Origin: Albimonas sp036154955
Lineage (GTDB): Bacteria; Pseudomonadota; Alphaproteobacteria; Rhodobacterales; Rhodobacteraceae
Assembly (NCBI GenBank): GCA_036154955.1
Contig: JAYZWL010000060.1
Span: forward strand, 62,001-126,000
Length of the DNA: 64,000 nt
Reading direction: 5' to 3'
Shown here: positions 8,170 to 17,817 of the stretch, one piece after another
How the letters are laid out: each line of letters begins with the position of its first letter
Numbering within the stretch: position 1 is the stretch's first letter
Translations under genes and position numbers: made by a program
Notes under the pieces: generated by a model
Database searches by the model: none
What the model was told of the DNA's origin: nothing
The model's input: only the letters and a program-made list of their open reading frames with translations

Positions 8170-10043
8170 CCCGCCGCCCGCAGGCGCTCCGCCCGACGTG
8201 CGTGGATCAACAGAAGCGTCAGCGCCGCCGGCGTCATCCCCTCGATATTGCTCGCCTGGGCCAGAGTTTCGGGCCGCGCCCGCGCGAGCTTGCCGCTCAA
8301 CTCGTTCGACAGCCCTGAAATGCCCTCGAAATCGAGGTCAGGCGGTAGACGCTGCCCGGCATCCCGACGCAGCGCCTGGGCATCCGCCTCCTGCCGCTCC
8401 GCATACTGGGCGTAGCGCGCCTCGATCTCCATCTGGCGCGCAATGGCCGCATCGAGCGAGGCGAGATCGGGCCAGAGCGTGGCGAGCCGCGCGAAATCCG
8501 CGCCCTCATGGGCCAGAAGTTCCACCGCATTCCGACGCTGCCCATCCAGGGAAACCACGATCCCCTGGGCCCGCGCCTCCTGCGGGGTCAACGTATGGGA
8601 CGCCGCGACGCTGCGCGCCTCCTCAAGCGAGGCCATCTTCTCCGCGAACACTCGCGCGCGAGGCTCGCCGACGCAGCCGAGAGCGATCCCACGGGGCGTC
8701 AGGCGCTGATCCGCGTTGTCGGCGCGCAAGGTCAGGCGATACTCGGCGCGGGAGGTGAACATGCGGTAGGGCTCCGCCACGCCGCGCGTCACCAGATCGT
8801 CGATCATCACGCCGAGATACCCCTCCGCGCGATCAAACACCGCTGGCGGATCGCCGCGCGCGGCGAGCGCGGCGTTGAGGCCGGCGACGAGGCCCTGGGC
8901 CCCGGCTTCCTCATAGCCCGTGGTTCCGTTGATCTGCCCGGCCAACCACAACCCCTCGACATCCTTGACCGCCAGCGTCGCCGTCAGCGCGCGCGGGTCC
9001 ACATAGTCGTATTCGATGGCATAGCCCGGCTGCAGGATCGCGGCGGCCTCCAACCCGGGAATGGAGGCGATGTAATCGCGCTGCACCTCCTCCGGCAACG
9101 AGGTGGAGATGCCGTTCGGATAGATGGTGTGGTCGCCAAGTCCCTCCGGCTCCAGAAAGATCTGGTGGGAGGTCTTGTCGGCGAACCGCACCACCTTGTC
9201 CTCGATCGACGGGCAGTATCGCGGCCCCACCCCCTCGATATGGCCGCCATACATGGCCGAGCGGGACAGGTTGGCCCGGATGATGTCGTGCGTCCGCTCC
9301 GTGGTGCGGGTGATGTGGCACGACACCTGCCGCGGCAGCGCTCCGCCAGGAAGGAAAGAGAACCGCTCCGGCATGTCGTCCCCCGGCTGCTCCGCCAGAT
9401 CCTCCCAGGCGATGGTGCGACCGTCGAGGCGCGGCGGCGTGCCGGTCTTCAGGCGACCGAGGGGCAGGGCGAAGTCATCGATCCTTCGGGCCAGGCGGAT
9501 CGAAGCCTTGTCGCCCATGCGGCCGGCCTCGATCCGCCGGTCGCCGATATGGATAACGCCGCGCAGGAACGTGCCGGTGGTCAGCACCACGGCTGCGGCG
9601 GACAGCGTGGTTCCGTCCGCCAGCGCGATGCCGGTGACCTGGCCGGACGTCATCGTCAGATCGACCGCTTCGCCGGCGATCAGGGTAAGGTCCGCGCGCG
9701 CCTCCAACGCTGACCGGACCGCTTTCCTATAGAGCGCCCGGTCGCACTGAGCCCGGGGTCCCTGGACCGCGGGGCCCTTGCGTCGGTTCAGCAGCCGAAA
9801 CTGGATCCCCGCCGCATCGGCGGCGCGGCCCATGACTCCGTCCAGGGCGTCGATCTCCCGGACCAGATGGCCTTTGCCAAGCCCGCCGATGGCCGGGTTG
9901 CACGACATCTCGCCCAGCCGCGCGAGGTCATGGGTGACCAGCGCGGTGCGCGCGCCCATCCGCGCGGCCGCATCCGCGGCCTCGGTTCCGGCATGACCGC
10001 CGCCGATGACGATGACGTCGAAGTCGTGTTTCACGTGAAACAT
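8166..10043 (-). CDS. mnmG: tRNA uridine-34 carboxymethylaminomethyl synthesis enzyme MnmG
   Basis: A 625-residue FAD enzyme (GidA) that works with MnmE to place the cmnm5 group on U34 of several tRNAs. The FAD-binding Rossmann motif GGGHAGTEAA begins at residue 14. The conserved stretches PSIEDKVVRFADK and NGTTGYEEAGAQG are present, as is the long helical C-terminus. Start ATG 10043 gives the short family N-terminus MFHVKH, which is the direct translation of the parS palindrome overlapping the start codon. The 64 extra residues possible upstream read into mnmE antisense and are not real. Confidence 0.96.
   Translation of the reverse strand: MFHVKHDFDVIVIGGGHAGTEAADAAARMGARTALVTHDLARLGEMSCNPAIGGLGKGHLVREIDALDGVMGRAADAAGIQFRLLNRRKGPAVQGPRAQCDRALYRKAVRSALEARADLTLIAGEAVDLTMTSGQVTGIALADGTTLSAAAVVLTTGTFLRGVIHIGDRRIEAGRMGDKASIRLARRIDDFALPLGRLKTGTPPRLDGRTIAWEDLAEQPGDDMPERFSFLPGGALPRQVSCHITRTTERTHDIIRANLSRSAMYGGHIEGVGPRYCPSIEDKVVRFADKTSHQIFLEPEGLGDHTIYPNGISTSLPEEVQRDYIASIPGLEAAAILQPGYAIEYDYVDPRALTATLAVKDVEGLWLAGQINGTTGYEEAGAQGLVAGLNAALAARGDPPAVFDRAEGYLGVMIDDLVTRGVAEPYRMFTSRAEYRLTLRADNADQRLTPRGIALGCVGEPRARVFAEKMASLEEARSVAASHTLTPQEARAQGIVVSLDGQRRNAVELLAHEGADFARLATLWPDLASLDAAIARQMEIEARYAQYAERQEADAQALRRDAGQRLPPDLDFEGISGLSNELSGKLARARPETLAQASNIEGMTPAALTLLLIHARRAERLRAAG
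10027..10042. promoter_or_regulatory. parS: parS site 2 (over the mnmG start codon)
   Basis: A second perfect TGTTTCACGTGAAACA palindrome, 1.9 kb from the first and about 4.4 kb from the proposed origin. It spans the first six codons of mnmG (MFHVKH) and ends one base short of the mnmG start edge. ParB loading here would cover the mnmG translation start. Confidence 0.95.
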
Positions 10044-10074
10044 GGGTCCCCGACCCCTGGCTGCGCCCGGGGAC

Positions 10075-11391
10075 TCACTTGCCCAGGCAGAATTCCGCGA
10101 AGATATCGTCCAGAACCCGCTCCGCATCAACCCGCCCGAGCAGAGACTCCAAAGACGCGGTCGCCAGGCGAAGTTCCTCAGCGGCCAGATCGAGCGCCTC
10201 TTCGCCGCCAGCCAGCCAGGCGCGCGCGCGATCAAGACGGGACACCCCCGCCTCCAACGCCCTCCGGTGACGCGCCCGGACCACCGCGGAGGCGCCTGCC
10301 GCCCGGCCTTCCAGTTCCCGCGCGATGGCGTCTATCAGCGCGTCGATCCCGGCGCCGTCGCGGGCCGAGATGGGAACCGCGCCCCTGGGCGCGGCGCCGC
10401 CCAGGTCCGCCATGCTCGCAAGGTGGAGGTCGCCGGGTCGAAGCCAGCCGTCCGCAGGCGCCACGCCCTCGGAACCGGGGGCCTGAAGCCAGAGACGCAT
10501 ATCCGCGAGATCCGCACGATCTCGGGCCCGGGCGACGCCGAGCGCCTCGATCTCGTCCTCCGTCTCACGCAGGCCCGCGGTATCCAGAAGGGTGACCGGC
10601 AAGCCGCGAAGGTCCATCTGGACCTCGATCACATCCCGCGTGGTCCCGGCGGTGGCGGAGGTGATCGCGGCCTCGCGCCGGGCGAGAGCGTTGAGCAGGG
10701 TGGATTTTCCGGCATTGGGCGCGCCGATCAGCGCCACCTCGAACCCGTCGCGAACCCGCTCCGCCGCTGCCGCGCCGGCGAGCGCCGCCCGCATCGCCGA
10801 TGCCGCGCCGTCGATCAGCGCGAGGACCTCGGGCCCGACATCCTCCGGCACGTCCTCGTCCGCGAAGTCCATCACCGCCTCGACCAGCGCGCGGGCGCGG
10901 ATCAGGGCGCGGCGCCATTCGGCCGCCTGATCGCCAAGCGCCCCGCGCATCGCTCGAAGCGCCTGGCGGCGCTGGCCCTCCGTCTCGGCGTTCACCAGGT
11001 CCGCGAGGCCCTCGGCCTCCAGCAGGTCCAGCCGGCCGTTCTCCAACGCGCGGCGGGTGAACTCTCCGGGTTCCGCCAGTCGAAGGCCGGGACTCGCAGC
11101 AAGCGCGTCGAGCACGGCCGCCAACACCGCGCAGCCGCCATGACATTGAATTTCAAAGGAGTTTTCGCCGGTAAAGCTGGCGCCCGCCTCGAAGCGGATC
11201 ACCAGCGCCCGGTCTATCGGCTCCCCCGACGCGTCGCGCAGGGTGCGGAGCGCGGCGAGCCGGGGCGCCGGAAGCGCGCCGGCCAGCCGGGCCAGCGCCG
11301 CGTCCGCTTCCGGACCGGAGACGCGCACGACCGAAATCGCCGCGCGACCCCGCGCCGTCGCCGGCGCGAAGATGGTGTCGGCAGACGCCAC
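10075..11391 (-). CDS. mnmE: tRNA modification GTPase MnmE
   Basis: A 438-residue partner of MnmG in U34 modification. It has an N-terminal formyl-THF-binding domain, a helical domain and an inserted G domain: P-loop GAPNAGKST (Lys229), G2 GTTRD, G3 DTAG. The C-terminus is FCLGK, a variant of the invariant FCIGK that supplies the modification Cys. The G4 guanine-specificity motif, normally NKxD, reads SMAD at 326-329, so both Asn and Lys are replaced. This is noted as a finding. The gene lies 31 bp upstream of mnmG, with the second parS site around that gene's start codon. Confidence 0.95.
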   Translation of the reverse strand: MASADTIFAPATARGRAAISVVRVSGPEADAALARLAGALPAPRLAALRTLRDASGEPIDRALVIRFEAGASFTGENSFEIQCHGGCAVLAAVLDALAASPGLRLAEPGEFTRRALENGRLDLLEAEGLADLVNAETEGQRRQALRAMRGALGDQAAEWRRALIRARALVEAVMDFADEDVPEDVGPEVLALIDGAASAMRAALAGAAAAERVRDGFEVALIGAPNAGKSTLLNALARREAAITSATAGTTRDVIEVQMDLRGLPVTLLDTAGLRETEDEIEALGVARARDRADLADMRLWLQAPGSEGVAPADGWLRPGDLHLASMADLGGAAPRGAVPISARDGAGIDALIDAIARELEGRAAGASAVVRARHRRALEAGVSRLDRARAWLAGGEEALDLAAEELRLATASLESLLGRVDAERVLDDIFAEFCLGK

Positions 11392-11407
11392 CCCGCGCCC
11401 GCCCCGG

Positions 11408-12679
<1,272 letters not shown>

Positions 12680-12872
12680 CTGGCGCCTGTGGTGACCCGC
12701 GAGAGGAATTGAAGCGTCGGTCGCGGGAATAGGGGGGAGTGCCGCGCGCAGGGAGAGGTGGGGCGCGCTGTTCCCGCCTCATATGCGCATCTTGGGGGGC
12801 GAGTCAAACAAGACCTGCCCGAAAATCGGACGATCCGCCGAATATCCTCGTGAACAGCGGCCGAAGCGCGGC
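12680..12872. other. rho leader / hemJ-rho spacer
   Basis: A 193-bp stretch between hemJ and rho. It should hold the rho promoter and leader. It contains several A/T-richer patches compared with its neighbours but no hairpin with a T-run that I can identify. I see no gene in it. Confidence 0.35.
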
Positions 12873-13322
12873 TCAGAACGGCTGCACGATGACCAGGATG
12901 ACGATGCCGACCATCAGCAGCGCCGGAATTTCGTTGATCATCCGGTAAAAGCGGCCGGAACGGGTGTTGGCGTCTTCCGCGAAGTCCCGCCGGAAGCGGG
13001 CGCAGGCCATGTGATAGCCGGTCATCAGCACCACCAGCAGCAGTTTCGCATGCAGCCAGGGCGAATGCGCGAGGAAGCCCGGACCCAGCGAGGCCAGCGT
13101 CAGCAACCCGAAGATCCAGGACGAGATCATCGCCGGATTCATGATGCCGCGCAGCAACTTGCGCTCCATCACCTTGAAGGTCTCGGACAGCTCCGAACCC
13201 GGCGTCCCGCGCTCCGCGTGATAGACGAACAGGCGCGGCAGGTAGAGCAGGGCGGCCATCCAGGCGATGACCGACATGACATGGATCGCCTTGAACCAGG
13301 GATAAAGGCCGGAAAGGTCCAT
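12873..13322 (-). CDS. hemJ: Protoporphyrinogen IX oxidase HemJ
   Basis: A 149-residue integral membrane protein with four hydrophobic segments, of the UPF0093/HemJ family. It oxidises protoporphyrinogen IX to protoporphyrin IX late in haem synthesis and is the usual form in alphaproteobacteria. The conserved N-terminal His in FKAIHVM (His14) and the MERKLLRGIMNPAM stretch are present. It ends the same operon as hemE, 10 bp upstream, which supports a haem role. Confidence 0.92.
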   Translation of the reverse strand: MDLSGLYPWFKAIHVMSVIAWMAALLYLPRLFVYHAERGTPGSELSETFKVMERKLLRGIMNPAMISSWIFGLLTLASLGPGFLAHSPWLHAKLLLVVLMTGYHMACARFRRDFAEDANTRSGRFYRMINEIPALLMVGIVILVIVQPF

Positions 13323-13332
13323 GCGCGCGCCC

Positions 13333-14367
13333 TCAGCCCCGGATGGCGCGGATCAGGCGCTCCACATTGGCGGGATCGGCGTCGGGCGTGATGCCGTGGC
13401 CGAGATTGAACACGAACGGCCCGCCGCCCAGCGTCTCGCACAAGTCTCGCGCGGCTCGGTCGAGCCTGTCGCCGCCCTCCACCATCAGCATCGGGTCGAG
13501 ATTGCCCTGAACGCAGACATGCGGCTGCAGCCGCTCGCGCGCCCAGTCGGCGGGCACGTGCTGGTCCAGCGCCACGCAATCCGCGCCGGCTTCGGCCACG
13601 AAGCGCTCATAGGCGCCCCCGGCGCCGCGGGGAAATGCGATCACCGGAAGATCAGGGAAGCGGGATTTCAACTCCAGGATGATCCGGCGGTTGGGTTCCA
13701 GGCATACCGGCCCGAAATCCGGCGCGCTCAGCGATCCGGCCCAGCTGTCGAACAGCTTCACCGCCTCCGCGCCGGCTTCGACCTGACGGGAGAGATATTC
13801 GATCGTCGCCTCGGTGATCCGGTCGAGCAGGGCGAAGAACACCTCCGGCTCACGCATCAGCAGCCGACGGGCGGGTTCCTGGTTCGGCGTGCCGCGCCCG
13901 GCGATCATGTAGGTCGCGACGGTCCAGGGCGAGCCCGCGAAGCCGATCAGCGTGACCTCGGCCGGAAGGGCGGACGAAAGCCGACTGACCGTCTCATAGA
14001 CTGGCGACAACGTTTCATGGATCGCGTCCACCGGGCCGAGGCGCGCGAGATCCTCGGCGCTTTCGATGGTGGAAAGCCGCGGCCCCTCGCCCTGCACGAA
14101 GCGCAGGTCGGCGCCGAGCGCCTGGGGCACCAGCAGGATGTCCGCGAACAGGATCGCCGCATCGAATCCGAACCGGCGGATCGGCTGAAGCGTGACCTCC
14201 GTGGCGAGGTCGGGATTGTAGCAGAGGTCGAGGAACGACCCCGCATGTTCGCGCGTGGCCCGATACTCGGGCAGGTAGCGGCCGGCCTGACGCATGAGCC
14301 AGACCGGGGGGGTCGGCAGCGTCTCGCCCGCCAGGGCCCGGAGCAGCGGTTTCGCGTTCGCGGTCAT
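13333..14367 (-). CDS. hemE: Uroporphyrinogen decarboxylase
   Basis: A 344-residue enzyme that decarboxylates uroporphyrinogen III to coproporphyrinogen III. The diagnostic N-terminal motif RQAGRYLPEYR follows PPVWLM, and the second motif GFAGSPWTVATYM is present. I chose ATG 14367, which gives the family start MTANAKPLLRALAG. The longer open frame upstream would run through the DnaA-box cluster and is not supported. In Caulobacter and other alphaproteobacteria hemE flanks the chromosomal origin, as it appears to do here. Confidence 0.96.
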   Translation of the reverse strand: MTANAKPLLRALAGETLPTPPVWLMRQAGRYLPEYRATREHAGSFLDLCYNPDLATEVTLQPIRRFGFDAAILFADILLVPQALGADLRFVQGEGPRLSTIESAEDLARLGPVDAIHETLSPVYETVSRLSSALPAEVTLIGFAGSPWTVATYMIAGRGTPNQEPARRLLMREPEVFFALLDRITEATIEYLSRQVEAGAEAVKLFDSWAGSLSAPDFGPVCLEPNRRIILELKSRFPDLPVIAFPRGAGGAYERFVAEAGADCVALDQHVPADWARERLQPHVCVQGNLDPMLMVEGGDRLDRAARDLCETLGGGPFVFNLGHGITPDADPANVERLIRAIRG

Positions 14368-14508
14368 GGCGGTCCTCGGCTGGGGGTTCTTTGGATAAGT
14401 GGTAGTTGTATGTAGGCGCGTGGATAACGGTGATCCCCGCTCGCCGCGGAGAAATCCACAACTTAGTCCACCGCTGTCAACAGGCCCATTCGACCCGCAT
14501 CCGGGCTG

Positions 14509-14536
14509 TGGGGCGAATTGTGGAGAATTCGCCCCA
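14509..14536. repeat. 11-bp-stem palindrome within oriC
   Basis: Arms TGGGGCGAATT and AATTCGCCCCA are exact reverse complements, separated by six bases (GTGGAG). It lies at the edge of the A/T-rich part of the proposed origin, so a role in duplex opening or binding of an initiation factor is plausible. Confidence 0.7.
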
Positions 14537-14632
14537 ATTTTACGCAACGAAAACAGCATGTTGCAAATCGTCTTTCGCGCGCCGCTTTCGTTGTCCCCGC
14601 TATCTTCAGGACTTGTCCACGACGCGCCGAAG

Positions 14633-14641
14633 TTATCCACA
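14633..14641 (+). promoter_or_regulatory. Perfect DnaA box
   Basis: TTATCCACA, identical to the high-affinity DnaA consensus. It is the centre of a cluster of weaker boxes in the hemE-ppsR gap. Confidence 0.85.
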
Positions 14642-14840
14642 GGCGGGGACGGAGTCCTCGTGGATTCCTCCCACAGGTGGATGGAACAACCCCTCGTCCA
14701 CAGGCCGTCTGAGGCGCCCGGGCCACATCCCGGAATCCGACCGGCTTATCCCCGCTATTGGCACTTATCCCCGCCCTCCGGCTTTGACAGATTGCGCGTG
14801 GACCGAACGCAGCAACAATCCTGGGGAGGCGCCGTCCGCC

Positions 14841-15695
14841 GTGACCGGCCGGTCGGAACGACATGTCCTGCATCTTCTCTCGGATTCGACGGGAGAGACC
14901 GTATCGGCCGCCGCCGGCGCCGTGATCAGCCAGTTCGAGGGGCTTGAGCTGACGCGACGGGTGCATGTGTTCACCCGCACGCGCCGCGACGTCGACGCCG
15001 CCCTGCAGAAGATCGCCGATGAGCCGGGGTTGGTGGTCTACACCCTGCTGGACGAAAGCCTCGCCGCCCGCCTGCGCGACGGCTGCGAGCAGATCGGCGT
15101 GCCGATGGTCGCGCTTCTGCAACCGTTTTTCGACGCGATGTCCGAGCAGTTCGGCGCCACCCGCGGCCGCAAGCGCCCGGGCAAGCAGCACGACGTGGAC
15201 GGCGGGTATTTCGACCGGGTCGCGGCCATCGACTACGCCATGGCCCATGACGACGGCGCGACGCCGGAGCGGCTGCGCAAGGCGGACGTGATCCTGGTGG
15301 GCGTGTCGCGCACCTCCAAGACGCCGACCTGCCTGTATCTCGCGGTGCGCGGAGTGATGGCGGCGAACGTGCCGCTGGTGCCCGGCCGGCCGATGCCGCC
15401 GGCGCTGGAGGACGCGATCGCGGCGGGAATCCCCGCGGTCGGGCTGATCGCCTCGCCCGCCCGTCTGGTGCAGATCCGCGGGCAGCGGCTGGAGGTCATC
15501 GGCGCCTCGCCCCATATGCGCGGCGCCGACTACGCCGACCCCGAGCGGGTGCGCGAGGAGGTGGCCCAGGCCCGCCTGACCTTCGACCGGCTGGGCCTGC
15601 CGGTGATCGACGTCACCCGCCGCTCCATCGAAGAAACCGCCGCCGCCATCATGGCCGTGCTGCGCGACCGCGAGGGCGGGGAGACCAACCCATGA
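14841..15695 (+). CDS. ppsR: Pyruvate,water dikinase regulatory protein (PSRP, DUF299)
   Basis: A 284-residue bifunctional serine/threonine kinase and pyrophosphorylase of the DUF299 family. It switches PEP synthase or pyruvate phosphate dikinase off and on by phosphorylation. The family start HVLHLLSDSTGET and the P-loop-like GVSRTSKTPT are intact. I chose GTG 14841, which follows a GGGGAGG stretch. Upstream extension would read through the proposed origin. It opens the forward operon ppsR-maf-aroE-coaE-dnaQ and overlaps maf by 4 bp. Confidence 0.92.
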   Translation: MTGRSERHVLHLLSDSTGETVSAAAGAVISQFEGLELTRRVHVFTRTRRDVDAALQKIADEPGLVVYTLLDESLAARLRDGCEQIGVPMVALLQPFFDAMSEQFGATRGRKRPGKQHDVDGGYFDRVAAIDYAMAHDDGATPERLRKADVILVGVSRTSKTPTCLYLAVRGVMAANVPLVPGRPMPPALEDAIAAGIPAVGLIASPARLVQIRGQRLEVIGASPHMRGADYADPERVREEVAQARLTFDRLGLPVIDVTRRSIEETAAAIMAVLRDREGGETNP

Positions 15696-16360
15696 CCGAC
15701 GTCGGCCCCCCGATCTTCGACCCGGCCGCGTTGATGGCCGCGGAAGGTCCCGCCCCGGACGACGGCGAGCCGCTGGTGCTCGCCTCCGCCTCTCCCGCCC
15801 GGGCCGCGCTGCTGCGCGCCGCGGGGGTGGAGATCGAGGTGCTGCCCGCCCGGGTGGACGAGGAGGCGGTGAAGGACGCGATGCGCGCCGAACAGGCCCC
15901 GCCCCGCGACATCGCCGATGCGCTGGCGGAGCTGAAGGCCCTGCGCATCTCCGCCCGCCTGCCGGGCAAGCTCGTGCTCGGCTGCGACCAGGTGCTGACC
16001 TGCGAGGGTCGGGTGTTCGACAAGCCGCGCGATACGGCGGAGGCCCGCGAGCATCTGCGTGCGCTGTCGGGCCGTTCGCATCAGTTGCTTTCCGCCGCCG
16101 TGGTCGCGCTCGACGCCCGTCCGGTCTGGCGGCATGTGGGGACCGCGCGGCTGGTGATGCGTCCGTTGTCGGAGCGTTTTGTGGATGACTATCTCGCCCG
16201 TCTGGGCGATACCGTCACCGGAACCGTGGGCGGCTATCATCTGGAAGGGCTCGGCGCGCAGCTCTTCTCCCGCGTCGACGGGGACCATTTCACCGTACTG
16301 GGACTGCCCCTGCTGGAGCTTCTCGGCTTTCTGCGCGCAAGAGGACGACTGGAAGAATGA
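15692..16360 (+). CDS. maf: Maf-like nucleoside triphosphate pyrophosphatase
   Basis: A 222-residue Maf/YhdE family protein that hydrolyses non-canonical or surplus nucleoside triphosphates to monophosphates. It has the family entry motif LASASPARAALL, catalytic-region GCDQVL and the C-terminal GGYHLEGLGAQLF. The first 28 residues form an unusual Pro/Asp/Glu-rich extension before the LVLASASP strand, which could mean a later start, but the ATGA overlap with ppsR supports this one. It overlaps aroE by 4 bp. Confidence 0.9.
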   Translation: MTDVGPPIFDPAALMAAEGPAPDDGEPLVLASASPARAALLRAAGVEIEVLPARVDEEAVKDAMRAEQAPPRDIADALAELKALRISARLPGKLVLGCDQVLTCEGRVFDKPRDTAEAREHLRALSGRSHQLLSAAVVALDARPVWRHVGTARLVMRPLSERFVDDYLARLGDTVTGTVGGYHLEGLGAQLFSRVDGDHFTVLGLPLLELLGFLRARGRLEE

Positions 16361-17196
16361 CGAGCCGCAACCGTCTGCCGCTCGCCGGCGTGCTGGGCTG
16401 GCCCATCGCGCATTCGCGCTCTCCGCGGCTGCACCGGCACTGGCTGGCGCGGCACGGGATCGAGGGCGACTACATCACGCTCGGCATCGAGCCGCGGGAC
16501 TTCGAGGCCGCTTTCCAGGCGCTGCCGCTGTTGGGCTTCCGGGGGGTGAACGTCACCATCCCGCACAAGGAATCGGTGCTGCGCTTCGCCACCAAGGTCT
16601 CCGACCGGGCGGCGCTGATCGGCGCGGCGAACACCATCACCTTCCGCGAGGACGGCTCGGTCTACGCCGACAACACCGACGGCTACGGGTTCCTGGAGAA
16701 CCTGCGCGCCGGCGCGCCCGGCTGGCGGGGGGCGGAGGGCCCGGCGCTGGTGCTGGGCGCGGGGGGCGCGGCGCGGGCGATCATCTCCGCCCTGCTGTCG
16801 GACGGGGCGCCGGAGATCCGGCTCGCCAACCGCACCCGCTCGCGCGCCGAATTTCTGGCCGACCAGTTCGGCGCCAAGGTTCACGTCGTCGACTGGCTGC
16901 ATGCCGAAGACGCGATGGAGGGGGTGGCGACCATCGTCAACACCACCGCGCTCGGCATGACCGGCCAGCAGGCGCTGCCCTTTTCGCTGAAGCGGGCGCC
17001 GCGCACGGCGCTGGTCCACGACATCGTGTATTCGCCGCTCATCACCCCGCTGCTGGAAGAGGCGCAGTCGCGCCGGATGCGCTGGGTCGACGGGCTGGGG
17101 ATGCTGCTGCATCAGGGACGGCCGGGCTTCGAGGCCTGGTTCGGCGTGGCGCCGGAGGTCGACGACGATCTGCGCGCCGCGGTTCTGGCCGGCTGA
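16357..17196 (+). CDS. aroE: Shikimate dehydrogenase
   Basis: A 279-residue NADP-dependent enzyme that reduces 3-dehydroshikimate to shikimate in aromatic amino-acid synthesis. Substrate-binding PIAHSRSP is at 16-23, catalytic Lys71 sits in NVTIPHK, catalytic Asp108 in NTDGYGF, and the nucleotide fold in GAGGAARAI. Length is normal. It overlaps maf and is followed 15 bp later by coaE. Confidence 0.96.
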   Translation: MTSRNRLPLAGVLGWPIAHSRSPRLHRHWLARHGIEGDYITLGIEPRDFEAAFQALPLLGFRGVNVTIPHKESVLRFATKVSDRAALIGAANTITFREDGSVYADNTDGYGFLENLRAGAPGWRGAEGPALVLGAGGAARAIISALLSDGAPEIRLANRTRSRAEFLADQFGAKVHVVDWLHAEDAMEGVATIVNTTALGMTGQQALPFSLKRAPRTALVHDIVYSPLITPLLEEAQSRRMRWVDGLGMLLHQGRPGFEAWFGVAPEVDDDLRAAVLAG

Positions 17197-17211
17197 CGCA
17201 AGGGGGACGCC

Positions 17212-17817
17212 ATGATCCTGATCGGTCTCACCGGATCCATCGGCATGGGCAAAAGCACCACCTCGGCCATGTTCACCGAGGCGGGCGTGCCGGTCTGGGA
17301 CGCCGACGCCGCGGTCGCCCGGCTCTACGGTCCCGGCGGCGCGGCGGTGGAGAAGATCGCGGCCCTGCTGCCCGATTGCGTGACCGGCGAGGGAGAGGCG
17401 CGCGCCGTGGATCGCGCCGCCCTGCGCGCCGCGGCCACCGCCGACCCCTCGATCATCAAGGCGCTGGAGGGCATCGCGCATCCGCTGGTGGGCGAGGACC
17501 GCGAAGCCTTCATCGCGCGCGCCAGGGCGGACGGCCACGCCATCGCCGTCTGCGACGTGCCGCTGCTGTTCGAGACCGGGGGCGAGGCGCGCTACGACGC
17601 GGTCGTCGTCGTCTCCGCCCCGGCGGAGGTGCAGCGGGAACGGGTCATGGCCCGTCCCGGCATGACCGAGGCGACCTTCGAAACCATCCTGGCCAAGCAG
17701 ACCCCCGACGCCGAAAAGCGCGCCCGCGCCGACCATGTGGTCGACACCTCCCGCGGGATCGAGGCGGCGCGGGAGCAGGTGCAGGCGATCCTGGCCGCGC
17801 TCGGCGGAACCATCTGA
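17212..17817 (+). CDS. coaE: Dephospho-CoA kinase
   Basis: A 201-residue P-loop kinase for the last step of coenzyme A synthesis. The P-loop GLTGSIGMGKSTT spans residues 5-17; the CoA-binding VWDADAAVARLYGPGG and the lid-region CDVPLLFETGGE follow. An AAGGGGGA Shine-Dalgarno precedes the ATG. The last base of its TGA is the first base of the dnaQ start codon. Confidence 0.96.
   Translation: MILIGLTGSIGMGKSTTSAMFTEAGVPVWDADAAVARLYGPGGAAVEKIAALLPDCVTGEGEARAVDRAALRAAATADPSIIKALEGIAHPLVGEDREAFIARARADGHAIAVCDVPLLFETGGEARYDAVVVVSAPAEVQRERVMARPGMTEATFETILAKQTPDAEKRARADHVVDTSRGIEAAREQVQAILAALGGTI

Larger units (their letters stand above)
14368..14840. other. oriC: Probable chromosomal replication origin (oriC)
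   Basis: A 473-bp non-coding gap between divergent hemE and ppsR, the position of Cori in Caulobacter. It is rich in DnaA-box-like 9-mers: perfect TTATCCACA at 14633-14641; near matches at 14419-14427 and 14390-14398 (minus strand), 14613-14621, 14694-14702, 14746-14754 and 14765-14773. A palindrome with an 11-bp stem at 14509-14536 is followed by the most A/T-rich stretch of the gap (14536-14575), a candidate unwinding element. Genes on both sides point away from it. I see no TTAA-N7-TTAA CtrA site. Two parS sites and parAB are within 9 kb. Confidence 0.85.

Noticed and set aside
14406..14840. N-terminal extension of ppsR through the intergenic gap
   Set aside because: It would encode DnaA boxes and has no match to the family start; GTG 14841 gives the normal N-terminus.
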